From Achatina immaculata (lineage: Eukaryota; Mollusca; Gastropoda; Stylommatophora; Achatinidae), in the NCBI GenBank assembly GCA_009760885.1, contig CM019718.1:31500530-31564529 (forward strand): a stretch of DNA of 64,000 nt, in the 5' to 3' direction. Below, piece by piece: positions 1 through 13,400 of this stretch (its first letter is position 1; each line of letters starts with the position of its first letter). Below the pieces are notes generated by a model. That model worked only from the letters and a program-made list of their open reading frames with translations, ran no database searches and was not told the origin of the DNA. The position numbers and the translations under genes were made by a program.

Positions 1-786
1 GGATACACATACATCGCCGCCAGGTGAGAGGTGGTTGCCTATACAGACTGCACTGGTCCAGTGTCTCCAACTTCAGGATTTTGTGGTCGTAGCCACTACC
101 CTTCCTAGTTGTGACCAGGATGGAGCTTTTGTCCAGGAGGACTAATCCTCGCCACTATTAAGTTTCACCCCTGGGTTGAGGCAGTTTAGGCATATTATCC
201 CCATTTGGGCATGTTTAGGACATGACTGACCTCTAGAGCGGAGGTACCATGACATAAGTAGCCATCAAGTTTCATCCCTGGTTTAAGCCGGTTTAGGCAT
301 ATTTCACCAGTATGGGTGTATATTGGACATGGCCGGCCTTTAGAGCAGAGGTGCCGTGGTATGAGTAGCTCTTGCCACGAGACTACTGGACATACTGATT
401 AAGCTTCACTTTATCCTTTCCATCACCTTTTCACATCAGCGCTGCATGGCAACCCTAATTGCTTTTTCGCATTTTCTTCATTTGTTGGGAGGAGTTTCAC
501 TCCATGCGCAGCATCTGAAGAATCTCGCCAGCAGTGTTTTAACCTATGGGTTAAGCCGGTTCAGGCTCAGTATGAATGCACATAGGACGTGGCCGACCTC
601 CAGAGCAGAGGTGCCGTGATTTGAGCACTCCTGATCTCGAGACTATTGATTACTTCACTTAATCCTTTCTTCCACCTTTTCCATGGAGGCACCATGTGGC
701 AACCCCATTCACACCTTTCTTCACTGGCTGGGAGGAGCCCCACTCCAAGCACAGCAGCTGAAGAATCTCACCAGCAGCGGATTTTA
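1..786 (-). repeat. Dispersed (GAA)-tailed repeat, copy A (cut by the window edge)
   Basis: Closely similar to 55316-56186 (copy C) and, inverted, to part of 36208-37488 (copy B). Contains 107-bp subrepeats with ctctagagc-ggaggt and two units of about 230 bp ending gaagaatctcaccagcagcgg-like sequence. No ORF recognised. Orientation is set by the GAA tail seen in copies B and C. Confidence 0.8.
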
Positions 787-1307
787 AATCAGAGTTTTCC
801 TTCTCATAGATGAGCTACCAAAAAAGACTCTCATCTATCCAAAACGTCTGGCTTTCAGGCACCAGATATTCACCTTCGCCCCTTCTCCTGTCAGTCTGAA
901 CAGTTCCGCCACGAGAAGGCCAGGAGCTGGACTTGACTGTCAGACGTTATTTGAGACGCACACCTTGGAGACATTTAACTGGAGTGGAGTGCGTATTATC
1001 CTTCACTCCACCTCCGGCTATGACAGTCCTTAGAACCTTGATCATTGTTGACATAATTTCTTTTTAAAAATATTACACTGAAATATCAAGTGTCAGGAGA
1101 TACACTATATTAGATTACTGCATGAGGTCACAAAAATCTAATGCTTTTACAACGAAATGTACAAACTGATGCCTCACTTCTCAGGAACAAAAGAAATATT
1201 AAAATTCCCATGTGTCATTAGATGACTCTACATTTTTTTAAAAACTGACACATTTTTGTTCTTCTCCAAACACAATCCGTTACACAGCCAGAACATCTAT
1301 GCCTGAC
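787..1307. other. Intron, no recognisable feature
   Basis: 787-1050 is richer in G+C than the rest of the intron and could be a further piece of a mobile element; I see no ORF or terminal repeats. The remainder is ordinary A+T-rich intron. Confidence 0.4.
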
Positions 1308-1469
1308 CTTATGCTTTGCCAATGCCTCTCTAACATTCTGGTTACGTCGGATCTGTTCCTGCTGTTGCTGCAGTGCCACTTCAGCCATCTCCACAGACTG
1401 CTTAAATTTGTCCTCAGGAACAGTAAACTCCAGTTTAAGAAGTCTGATTGGAGCTAGGCGAAGAACATG
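1308..1469 (-). CDS. SYNE1: Nesprin exon 21 (last exon in the window)
   Basis: Acceptor tctttccag, donor gtcagg, 54 codons, phase 0 to 0. Contains [20 protein letters not shown] and ends ALAKHK. The gene continues to the left of the window. A degenerate tandem array starts just upstream of the acceptor. Confidence 0.9.
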
Positions 1470-4400
1470 CTGGAAAGAATGTTTCATATGATCAAGGAAT
1501 GTTCTGTGTGAATAAGGAACATTTTATATGATCAAATACTATTTTGTGTTATCAAGGATGTTCTGTATGAACAAGGAACATTTTGTATGATCAATAATGT
1601 GTTTTAAGTTATTTTGAAATTTTGTATGATCAAATAATGTTTTGTTTAATAAAGAAACATTTTGAATGATCAAGGAATGTTTAATATTATCAAAAAAACA
1701 TTTTGTACGATCAAAGAGTGTTTTGTATTTTCAAGAAATGTTTTGAACATTTAATTAAAGAACAAAAAAATTCCTAGAAAGAATTTTACTGTCATATGTG
1801 ATTAAAAAAACAAAAAAACAGGCTTAACTTCAAGAACAGTGAAAGCGTTCCTGCATTCTTCTTTTTTACCAGCTACAAACTGTGGCATATTGTCATATAT
1901 TTGTTCATTCACTATGTCATGGCTGACAGTTGTTGGAGACCATGCTTCTCCGTTTTGTGAAGTCCGTTGTGTTTCCAATCAATTTAGTTACCTTTTTTTT
2001 CTGGTACTGCCCGGTACGCACTATGTGTTTGTTTATTTCTCTTGACCTCCCTGTCAATTTTTTCCTTCAGTTTTCCAGTGATGTCAAGGTGCTCCGACTT
2101 TTTTTCTTATAATGTTCAAACACTTTTCACTTCTACAGATTTCTCACTTCAGTATCCCATTCTTTCCCTAAAACTGACAGTTGTGTAAGCATAACAGTCT
2201 GATATGCTTCATGTCAGGGGCAGATATTCTCTATTTTTTAAGGCCATTTTCTCCAATACAAACATAACTGGTATCCACTTTTGTGGTTTAATTGTTTGGT
2301 TTTTTTTTTTTTTTGCTTTGAAATAGTTTATTTTCTCCTATCTTCTGATTTAATGATAACCTTCGAGATGAACACTTTCTATGAAAACTCTGACCTATGA
2401 TAAAAAGTCTGAAAATAGTTTGTCTGACAAATCTTTGACAATAAAACTGAAAAGCATTAATGACCTCAGGATTTAATATGGATTTTTGGGTACCTTCTTA
2501 GGCATAGCTAAGAAGGCACACCTAGGCACACTTAGGCACACCCAAGAAAAGGAAAGTTGCATTCATTTATTTATTTGTTTATTTATTTTGCAATGAAAGG
2601 TGCAGCTCTTGTTTTCTCTTTTTCCTTTTACAGTGTCAGATTTAATACTTACCTCCCAAATTTCTTTCATGTGATTCACTCTCTGGGAAAGCAGTCTCTG
2701 CTCTGGTGGCTCCAGCTGCTGTAGGATTTCATTTGCATTTGATTCATAATCTGAAATCAAGCGCTTGTTGGTTCTATCAAAAAACATCTGTGGAAGAACA
2801 GTTCACATAAAAAAACAAAACTGAATCTTGCTAGTTAGATTAATGAATCTGGCATTTTCAAAGCAAAAATAAAATTTTCCTGCAAGCGCCAACCAAATAT
2901 GGTTGTACAATTGTTGTAATAAGAACTATTTCACCTATTTCTCCCTGAAAGCTATGCCAGTGAATATCATTAAATAAATTAAAGGATTGCTTTATAGATT
3001 ACCTGTTAGATTTTAACTAAGCCAATACAAGATATTTTGTACAAAGAACTAGAATATAGCAAAAGAAGAGTTTGATGTCTGCATCTATGGCATGAACGTG
3101 TAAGATATGAAGGTACTGAACACAGACCTAACTTTCTAGGAGGGCTGTGCTGCAGACTACTACAAACGGAAATGCATTTTAAGTCATCAACTCAGAAAGG
3201 GTGAGGAGAAACTCCTGCATCAAATACCAGAACACAAGGAAGGAACATTGATCAAAACACATGAATAATCAATCTTTCTTCAAAGGTGTTTCATCTCATG
3301 GTCAGAAAGGACTTATGATGGCTATACTACTGATATAACTCATATATGTATCTGTACTGAAGTATTTTATTTTAAATCATGTGACTCTGACTGATATGTG
3401 AAGTGCTGTGTAGTAAAAAAAAAAAATAGATGCTTTATTCAGTGCATGTGTTCCAGTATTAAATAACATACTGCACATTATATGGCCTTTAAGACTGATT
3501 GAATTCATACAATCAATAACATAAAAAACATAATCTGTGACTGATGAAATAATGTAAGTAGCACCTTGTGTTTGTGTATAAGGCTCTCAGGGTCATCATC
3601 ATTGTCATCCAGTATGTTCTGGGCATGATCCAACCACTCCTCCAGCTCCTGTTGTTTCTGCTCCAGTGAGCGCCACAGCCTGGAAAGAAGCTCCAGCTTC
3701 CGCTCCCACTCCTTAGAGATGGTCACCATGAGCTAGTTTCAACAATGAATTTTTTTAAAATATGAACAAAGGAGTAACTGAGGAATACAGGAAAAAAATG
3801 AACAGATGTTCTAACAATAGCTGCAAGTACAAAGAATGAACAAGCTTTATTTTCCAAGAGTGAGGAACTGGTCATTCAGGTCTGCCTGACATTCTGTCCT
3901 TTATCTCTCACCATTCACCCTATTGTACTCACCATTAATTTAGGTAAACTATATAGAACAAATATAAGTAAAATTTAAAATGACAAATTCAAGTTTGCTG
4001 TTAAATGGAGATCATCAGTCAATCACTAGATCAACAGCATCTGAGTTCTTTTCCTATTGATTTAAAATGTCAACAGCAATGATGGAGACAAATAGTAGCA
4101 GCACTTTCATATATTTTTTTTTATTTATGCTACAGATTGAACCATTTTCCAGATAACATTTATTTGTAACTCTATTTGTATTTATACTATAGCTGAAAAT
4201 AAATTAAAGTGCTTTTTTCTGGGTATAATCATAAGCTTAAGAATATTATGATGCCATAACAATTGTAGGTTATGAAATACCAGAGATTAGGTATGCTGAT
4301 GACACAATATTACTGTCCACAACACAAAAAGGAATGGAAAAACTAATGTCAGTCCGTAAGAATAGTGAAGAGCAAAACTTCTATCTTAACGCGAAGAAAA

Positions 4401-7400
4401 CTAAATTGATGACAACTGACAAAACAAACAAGGCAGCTGAAATATGTATCAATGAGGAAAAATTGAAAGAAGTGGAGACTTTTGAATATCTTGGATCACT
4501 GCTGACTAATAATGGAGATACAATGAGGGAAATTAAAATGAGGTCATCTATCGCTCTTCAGAAAGTAAAACAACTAAAGAATCTGTGGAGAGGAACAGAC
4601 AGAACTATAAAAATAAGATTTTTAAGCCCATGCATCTTTCCCATCGCAACATATGCCTGTGAGACCTGGACACTTAACAAAACAGCTGATGGTAAGCACT
4701 ACACAATTATCAGCTAAAATCATCACACTACTTTTTCCTAAAAAACTCTTCATTTATGAAATCTTACATTTACAGCTATTTTCATGCATAATATGTGTAC
4801 TTTTAAAGTGGAAATACTTTGTACATTCACTTTTACAACTATACCCCCTATACATATCAAGACTCACGCTTTTGTGTGGCACAACGAGAACGTCCACATT
4901 TTTCTCTGTGGCACGAGAAGAGTTAAACAGTTTTTTTTAAAATTATTTTAAAATGTAATTCCAGTCATATTGTTTTGTTCCACAATCAGGCATTCATAAT
5001 TTTAAAGTACCACAAATACTAAAAACTGGCATTGTATTATGTCCAAGTAAAACAACATGATTGAGATTTTATACAAATACAGTTCATATGTCATGGATGT
5101 TGTTTGGTAGGTTAAGAGTTCATGAATTTTTTTTTTTAATGTAGATATATATAAACAAATGAGAGGCATCATGTGGACATCATCACTTCAAATACCTGAA
5201 ATCTTTCATTTGCAGAATTCATTAAAGTTCATATGTCATGGATGTTGTTTGGTAAGTTAAGAGTTCATGAATTTTTTTAAAAAATGTAGATATATATAAA
5301 CAAATGAGAGGCATCATATGGACATCATCACTTCAAATACCTGAAATCTTTCATTTGCAGAATTCATTAAGTCCTCAGCTGGTGTAAAATCAACATTCTT
5401 CAATTTAGCTTTGACACCAATAATTTTCTGGAAGACTTTGTTTTTACTCTCCAAGATAGATTTATGGTATGTTGTTCCCGTGAAGAAAGCCTAGGGAAAT
5501 ATATATACAGTATATATAATATATATAATATATATACATGTATAATAAATATATATATAATATACAAAGTTTCTGCTTCCAGTTCAAGATGGAGGAATGC
5601 TTTTCTTCAGCTTGCTAGGAAATGCTGATCGACAGCCCAACAAGCCGCCATCGTAAAACATCCACTGTTACAGAAACGGAATTCAGGCTCTAAATGTTAT
5701 GATGCTTCATTCTAACTTGCTAAATTGTGGTGATATATTCAAAATCAACTGCTAAATATCTGTTGGCATGATTTCAGATCAGTTACATCAATAAGACAAG
5801 AAACAAAACAAGACTACGTATCAAACTTTATCAGAAGATGTCATTGGAACTACATCGCCCATGTACATAGAATGGAAGAAAAACGACTCCCACACCAAGC
5901 ATTTACGTGGTCACCAGGGGGTAAAAGAAAGCGGGGAAGACTGAAAAACACACTAAGAAGAGTTATCACAAAGGAGTATTCAACAATGCTCATCAGAAAC
6001 ATCAAAGATCTAAAGCAAGTAGCAAGGAATTGCCAGACATGGAGAGCCTTGTCCTTCGCCCTATGCACCGCCTTCGGCCCAAGAGGACCAACTAATTATA
6101 CAAGATCTGACAATTAGGTAATGAGATTGATTTTATTACGGCCAAGACAAAAATGCCATCTATGAAGCAAAGTATGGAATCCAAAGAGGCAACCTTCATC
6201 TATGATCTGGCAACTTTTCATTGCTGCCTGATAAGCAGATGACAGACAAGCTGCCATTTTGTTGACCTAGCCAGCAGTGCATTGTCATGTAATAAGCATG
6301 GAGCAAAAAGCTAACATTAAATTCTGTTTAAAACTCGGAAAAAGAGCCACTAAGACAGTTGAACTGATGCAACAAGTTTATGGGGATAACTGTTTATCTT
6401 GTGCACAGATATTCAGGTGGTATTCATGATTCAAAAGTTGTGTGGAAACGATTACAAATGCAACTAGACATGGACACTCAATTTCTGTTTGTAATGAGGA
6501 ACTAATTCCAAAAGTCAGAGAACGGATACAAGAAGATCATTGTTTGACTGTGAGGATGATGGTAGATGAATTTGGTGTTAATCGAAAGACTATTCATAAC
6601 ATTTTAGTGGAAGATTTGGGCAAGAGAAAAGTTGCTTGCCGGTTTCTACTACATTTATTGTCTGATGACCAAAAACATCAGTATGTTGAGTACACAAAAG
6701 ACATCATCAAAACGTGTCGCAGAAATAAAAATTTCTTAAATTTGATTGTTGCGGAGAATGAAACATGGATTTTATGCTATGATCCCACAACTAAACGCCA
6801 TTAGTGCTCAGTGGAAGTCATCATCGTCACCAAAAGGCAAAAAAATTTTTCTTATAAAATGTTGATGTGCTTCTACGACAGCAAAGGAGTTATTCACAAA
6901 TAATTTATTCCAGAGGGACAGACTGTCACTGCCAAAGTTTATTTAAGTATTTTGAAATGCCTATTGAAAAGGATTCTCTGAATCCAACCTGAGTATTCAA
7001 CACTTGGCAGTTTTTTCCTTCTTCATGATAATGCACCGGCTCACCGGGATATAGCTGTACAGGAATTTTTGGCCCAAAAACAAGTGTGTGTTCTCAACCA
7101 TCCACCCTATTCCCCAGATTTGTCTCCCTGTGATTATTTTCTATTCCCAGAATGAGTTACCATTGAAAGGACGCTTCTTTGACGATACTGATGACATCCA
7201 AAGGGCCGTAACAACGAGTTTAAGGGCCATACGAACAGAAGAACTGCAGAGGTCGTTTCAGTGTTTGTTAGATCATGCCACTCGCTATCAATGCACAAGG
7301 GGCTTAATTTGAATAAAATACAGGTTATATCTTCAACTGTTGTTTATTTTATATTGTATGTAATTAGTCTCATTACTTAATTGTCTGACCTTGAATATAA

Positions 7401-10400
7401 TATAAAAAACTGATGGAAGAATAAATTAAAATATGATTTATACTCAGATTAGTTACTTCAACATTTATATCCTTTCATCACTGAAGTACAACATCAGCAA
7501 TCATGTTATTTTCTACCTGATCAAACAGCACAATGCTCCTGGTGTTACTGTTTTCAATCATCCTGTTTCACATTTTTAAACTTCTTTCCACTAAAATTAA
7601 CATCCCTTTGTCAAATTAAGCCTGGACAATGAAGCAAAACAGTCTACTATGGCACATACACAGCTAACATACTTACTTCATGCTGTAATTGATGCTACAG
7701 TCTAGCAAACTTACAAAATTATGGTACTAGACTGTGATAAAAAAAAAAAATCACCTTTTCAGACTTTGTCATGGCTGATTCACACTAGCCTCCAGCTTCA
7801 TTTGTATAAATCACACAGGTGAAGGAAATCACAACTAAGAGGTAATACTATAAGTTGTTTTTTTCTATGCTCCAAGATTTTACCCAAAAAAAATTATCTA
7901 GTTTTTTTTTTTCAATTTTATCTTTTCCTCTGTTGACATATTATACATTTGCCTTTCCATTTCTTTCATTTGATTTTCAACTGCTGTCTCCTTAACGTTA
8001 TATAACCATATAAAATCAATGCATCTGCTATTTTATCTGCTTTTCAAGACCACAGTATTTTTTTAATTGGGTTATTATGTTTTGCTTACAATGCCTCTGC
8101 TTGCTGTTCTTTTCATATCATAAATCAATAAGCTTTCCTTGATCTTTCAGTTTTTGCAACACTCATTCAATGCTGTGGTCAAATATCACTTCAAGAGCCT
8201 ATGTTATCTGTATACATGCTTAAAAATCTGGACAATGATGACTGTCATTTAGTTCAGCTGTGACATAACTTTATACAAGACTGATACATACATTTTAATT
8301 TATTCTTTTTTTTTCTAAAATACTATTTTTCTTTCCTCTCTAAAACACTTTTGCTTATCATCATGAATGAACATCCATTGTCTCTCCTGTTATCCACAGT
8401 ACCTTATGTTTTTCCAGTCGTGCATTTGTATTTTCAGGCGTTCCATCCAACATATGAGAGTTCAAAAGCTGCTCTCCTTCCAGAAGCCAGTTCTGCAGGT
8501 CTAGAATCCCAGTTTCCAGAGATTCAACATTTGGTAGCACAGCTTTCAGATACTTGATTATCTCTGGGATCTCTTTTCTTAATTTTACTATAGCCTGTAG
8601 GTAGAGCAATCAGAGAGAGCTTTGATACTACAGAAGTCATGAAAAGATCAATGTTATCAAAATATGTGCAGTCATAAAGACAGAAAAATGTTTATGTTAA
8701 TCTGTACGAATTTATTTGCAGTTCCATTTTAAGTGAATGATTTCTTATAGAAACATCTGAATAAAGAATAATCTTAAAGCTATGACATTTATGTATGCAG
8801 TATACTCTCATATACCTTGGCCTGCAGACAGACATTTGGCAATATTTCTAAAACTGTTACCCAGTTATACAGCTGCCTTGATTGTAGTGATATATCAGCT
8901 TGTCTTTGAGCTACTGACTTTTCATCAGAACACAGTTTTTTTCTCTCCCACTCCTATATGTTTCTATTATCTCTGAGATAAAGATGCACCATCTAACTGA
9001 TTATGTATGAATGTTATTATATACTCAAAATGGTAATTATGAGATCTGTGATATTCTCATATGTGTTCATGCTAAGTTCACAACAGAGAATGTCATTAAC
9101 TGAATAACAAAATGTGAAGTTTTCAAAAACAACCTGGTACTGAGTAATTATGTGAATAAAATTTTCTACAACTAAAAACAAAATGTATGCTTCATTAAAA
9201 TAGGTTATCTGTTTCTATATTCTGACTGTCTGTAGCATCTATGTTGACAGTTACCCCTTCATCAATTATGATATTAAGCATTTTTTAAAACATCTGTGTT
9301 AACAGTTATCTCTTGAAATTGACTGAGTGTTTTTAATATTATGTTAACAGTTATGAATAATCTCCATCAGAGTTGTAAACATTATGATATGAAAATCAAC
9401 ACTGCCAAAACAGAGACCATGAAAGTTACAGAATGCCAAGCCCAGTGAATGTAGATATTGAAGACAGCAAAATCCAACAAGTAAAAGAATTCAAGTATCT
9501 TGGAGGCATGTTCACAGAAGATGGGAAGCTTGATAAAGAAACTGATGTTAGAACACAAAGAGCCAATGCTGTTACATACCAGCTATCCTCGCCGCTTACA
9601 TACTCCAACATCCCACTTGAAACTAAAAGAAAACTAATTAACAGCATATTCCTACCAACACTGTGCTACCAATGCCAGACATGGCCACTTACTAAGAAAC
9701 AACAGAATAAAATAACCACATGTGAAATGTCTTAGAAAAGCAGCAAACATCACCAGGTTTGACAAGCTAAGAAATGGCACCATAAGACAGATGATAGGAA
9801 CTACACCATGTCTACGACACAGAGAAGCAAAGAATCAAGTGGTTCAGCCACTTAATGAGTGTCAGTCAGCCGAGAGAGCCTTCAGCCAAAGAACTACAGG
9901 ACACAGATCAAGATGAAGACCCAGAAAGAGATGGATAGATTGTATCAGAGAGACACTCACTAATTATGGCATGACCATCACTGAGACCATCCATTTCGCC
10001 AAAAATTGTCAACTGCTTCTCCCCTTGACACTTCACGGTACAAGAGGAAGGATAAAGTAAAGTAAGTAAGTTGACAGTTATTTCTTTGCTAAGATTATGC
10101 ACTTCTAACATCTGCTGACAGTAATTAGTTGTGTGTAAAGAATGCTTTCAACATTCATTTTTAGTTACTTCTTTCTGTGTATTTAGTGCCTGTAACATTG
10201 TGCTGAGTTACCTCTTTCTGCACAGTGAGTGTTTGTAACATTATACCTAGATATTTATTATGCACATTGAGTGGTAAACAATTGAGTGGTTGAAACACTC
10301 TCTCTTTCTGAACATTGAGTGCTTGTAAGACTGTACTGAGTTACCTCTTTCTGAACATTGAGTGCTTGTAAGACTGTACTGAGTTACCTCTTTCTGAACA

Positions 10401-13400
10401 TTGAGTGCTTGTAAGACTGTACTGAGTTACCTCTTTCTGAACATTGAGTGCTTGTAAGACTGTACTGAGTTACCTCTTTCTGAACATTGAGTGCTTGTAA
10501 GACTGTACTGAGTTACCTCTTTCTGAACATTGAGTGCTTGTAAGACTGTACTGAGTTACCTCTTTCTGAACATTGAGTGTCTGTAACATAGTGTGGACAT
10601 CCTCCTGAGTACTGTCTTTAACAAGGGACTGTGCAGTTCTTGTTGTCACTTTGAAGTTGTTCTCCACATCCTGTATTTGACTGCTGTATTCCTGCACAGG
10701 TAATGAACAGAGATTAAATATCAACCAAACTATAACTGTATTTCAGTTTCAAACACTGGCACACTATTTACAATAATCAAATGCAAAGAAGATATATGAG
10801 TGATCAGAAATCACAAAATAATTATGATTCAAACAAATAATTTGTTTCTTTAAAAAATGGACATACAATTATAAGCATAGGTTTTAAGAGTTGATCATGT
10901 TTTTCACAAATTCTGTGGAAGGAGTGATGGCTGTACTATGGAGATGTCACTGTCTTCTGAGCCAGTGATCCAAAGGTGGTCAAGAGCCTGTCCAACTCCC
11001 TGTGGTGCTTCTTTTATCTCCCTTGAACTATAAGCCACATGTTCTTAGCTCTAAGATGTTGGAACACAAACACTGTGCTGGATTTAGGGTGGCCACTTGA
11101 CAAAGACTCAGACTAGATCCAGAGTGTGATCTTCTCAGCAGACTCCATTACCTTGGGGCCCACACTGAGCCAGACCAGCTTAGCCAGGCTGAGCTCCTTA
11201 ACAGCAATGGGAGTGGGAGTGGGAGTGGTGAGGTGAGGCAGGGTCTTGGTCAGCTCTGGGTTTCTCATTCTGAGAACCACATCATCACATTAATACAGTC
11301 ATCTCTGTTCCGCAGAGCTTCTGATAAACAAGATATTGTCATACTACAAAGAGTGTGTGTTGTGAAATAACGCTCAAAATATGTTCACAGAAACCAAGAG
11401 TTATAAACTTCATGGTCAATGAAATGAACTGTGAATATAAAGAAGACTAGCAAACAATTCACTTCTGGCCTGACAAATACTTATCTTACCGATTATGGAG
11501 TTTAGTATATTCTCTTGCAACTTTTATATTCCTTGCTTCTAATGCTTTATTTACATATTTTTAAAAATATTTCATTATCTTATATTTCAACAGACAAAAA
11601 AATATAACTTCACTGGAACACATAACTTACATCCAGTTCCAAGAGATAAGCTTTCAGATCTGCATGGATGCACTTCACACTACGATCAAGTGCATCTGTG
11701 GCATCGCTTAACCAACTGCCTACACTGAGGACACCTTTCTCATATTCTGCCCGAGCTTTCCCGATAACCTCATTTTGACGGAAGGAGTGATAGCCTTCAA
11801 TGAGATTTGCAAATCGGTTATTCAGCAGTTGCAATGTCTGTTTGATCTCAGCTGCAGTTGCTTCGTTGGAGACATCAATCAAGAAATTGCCTGAAGTGTT
11901 GAGTATTTTGTGTTTCTCTTCATTCTGAGCAAGTTCCTTAAAGAACTCCTATAGAACATTATGAAAACATAATGACATAAATTATGTAACAGTTGATATA
12001 AACTTTATAACAGATGAAGATAATAACATAAATTATAACTTATTGGTGCACATGTGGCACAATTTATAACCCACTGGTGCACATGAGCCTAAGAAAAATG
12101 TGCAACTGCAGTTATAGAAAGTGGACAAAAAAATGAATGAACTTTTATTTTCAAAGGGTGGGATTTGGCATGCAAGCCCATCAGACATTCTGCCCTTTAT
12201 CTCTTTACTTTCATCCTACAACAGACATTCATTATGAGTTAATATACATATATATGTCAGTAAAATTATAAATAACAAAATAAGTACATTCCAGAAATTA
12301 AATGACTTACCTCTTTTGCTTCCAAACTTTGCATCATTACCTGCTCCCCCCGTGTGAGCCACACAGTGAGCACATCCACAAATGCACTGTACCTTTTCCA
12401 GGATATTATCACCTCCTCTAGCATGGCTCGAACACTCTTAATCTCACCAGAAACTTTCTTCCATCTTCCAGTAACCTCATCTAGAAAGCGGTCAATGTTA
12501 GTGACTTCTGCCTTGTCTAAAGAAAAATAAGAGTGGATCAATCAGTGATGATTTCAATAATCTATAATCTTTCTAATTTGCTATTCTTCATTGTTATCTT
12601 TTATAGATCCCAAACATTTTTCTTTAAATTTCTTTCTCAAAGACCTGAGGTTATTTTTTTTTCTTTTAAATTTATTATTCTATAAAAGATCTAATATATA
12701 AAACGTAATCTATAAAAGACTCACTGAATTCAATGAATTCTACTATCTTACCTGCTCCTCCAGTTTTGTATTTCTCTGCCTCAATTTTTAGCTCCAGTTG
12801 CAGTTTTTCAAAGTTCTTAAGCATATCTTGTCTATCAACAAAATCAATGTAGTCTGCTAGCAAGGCTTCAATAGAGCCTTCTTTGCCATATCTGACTGTC
12901 CACTGTTCCAGTTTGGTCTCTGCCAACTTCAAACTAGCCAGAAGTTTGTATCTGCCAAAAAAACGCAAAATTTTAGTTCTGCTAGCACTTTGAGCACTAC
13001 TTAAACATGTGTCTATTTACTTGCAGCCCGCCCTCTAGTGGACATGTTGTTTTTAGTTTTTTAACACTTTTTCTGTTCATGTTTAAAAGTGAAGACCTTA
13101 TAGAATTCAGTTTGTTTACATCTTTGTTTATCAGTCTGGTTCTGCTAGATATTATTTTTGTCCAACCTGCATTGTTTTTAACTTTGGGAAATTTATAAAA
13201 TATTTTATTATATCAACTAATAATGAACATAAATCACATACTTTTTTCAACAAAAAGTGATCTGAATCAATTGTTTTTCTTGCAAATAAATAATATTTTT
13301 TTTTAAGCGAGTCATTTGTCTAAGAAAACCTTAACTTTTAACTCATTATGAGCTGTTTAAATGGGTTTTTTTTTAAAATTTTAAATAAAATAACTAGTCA

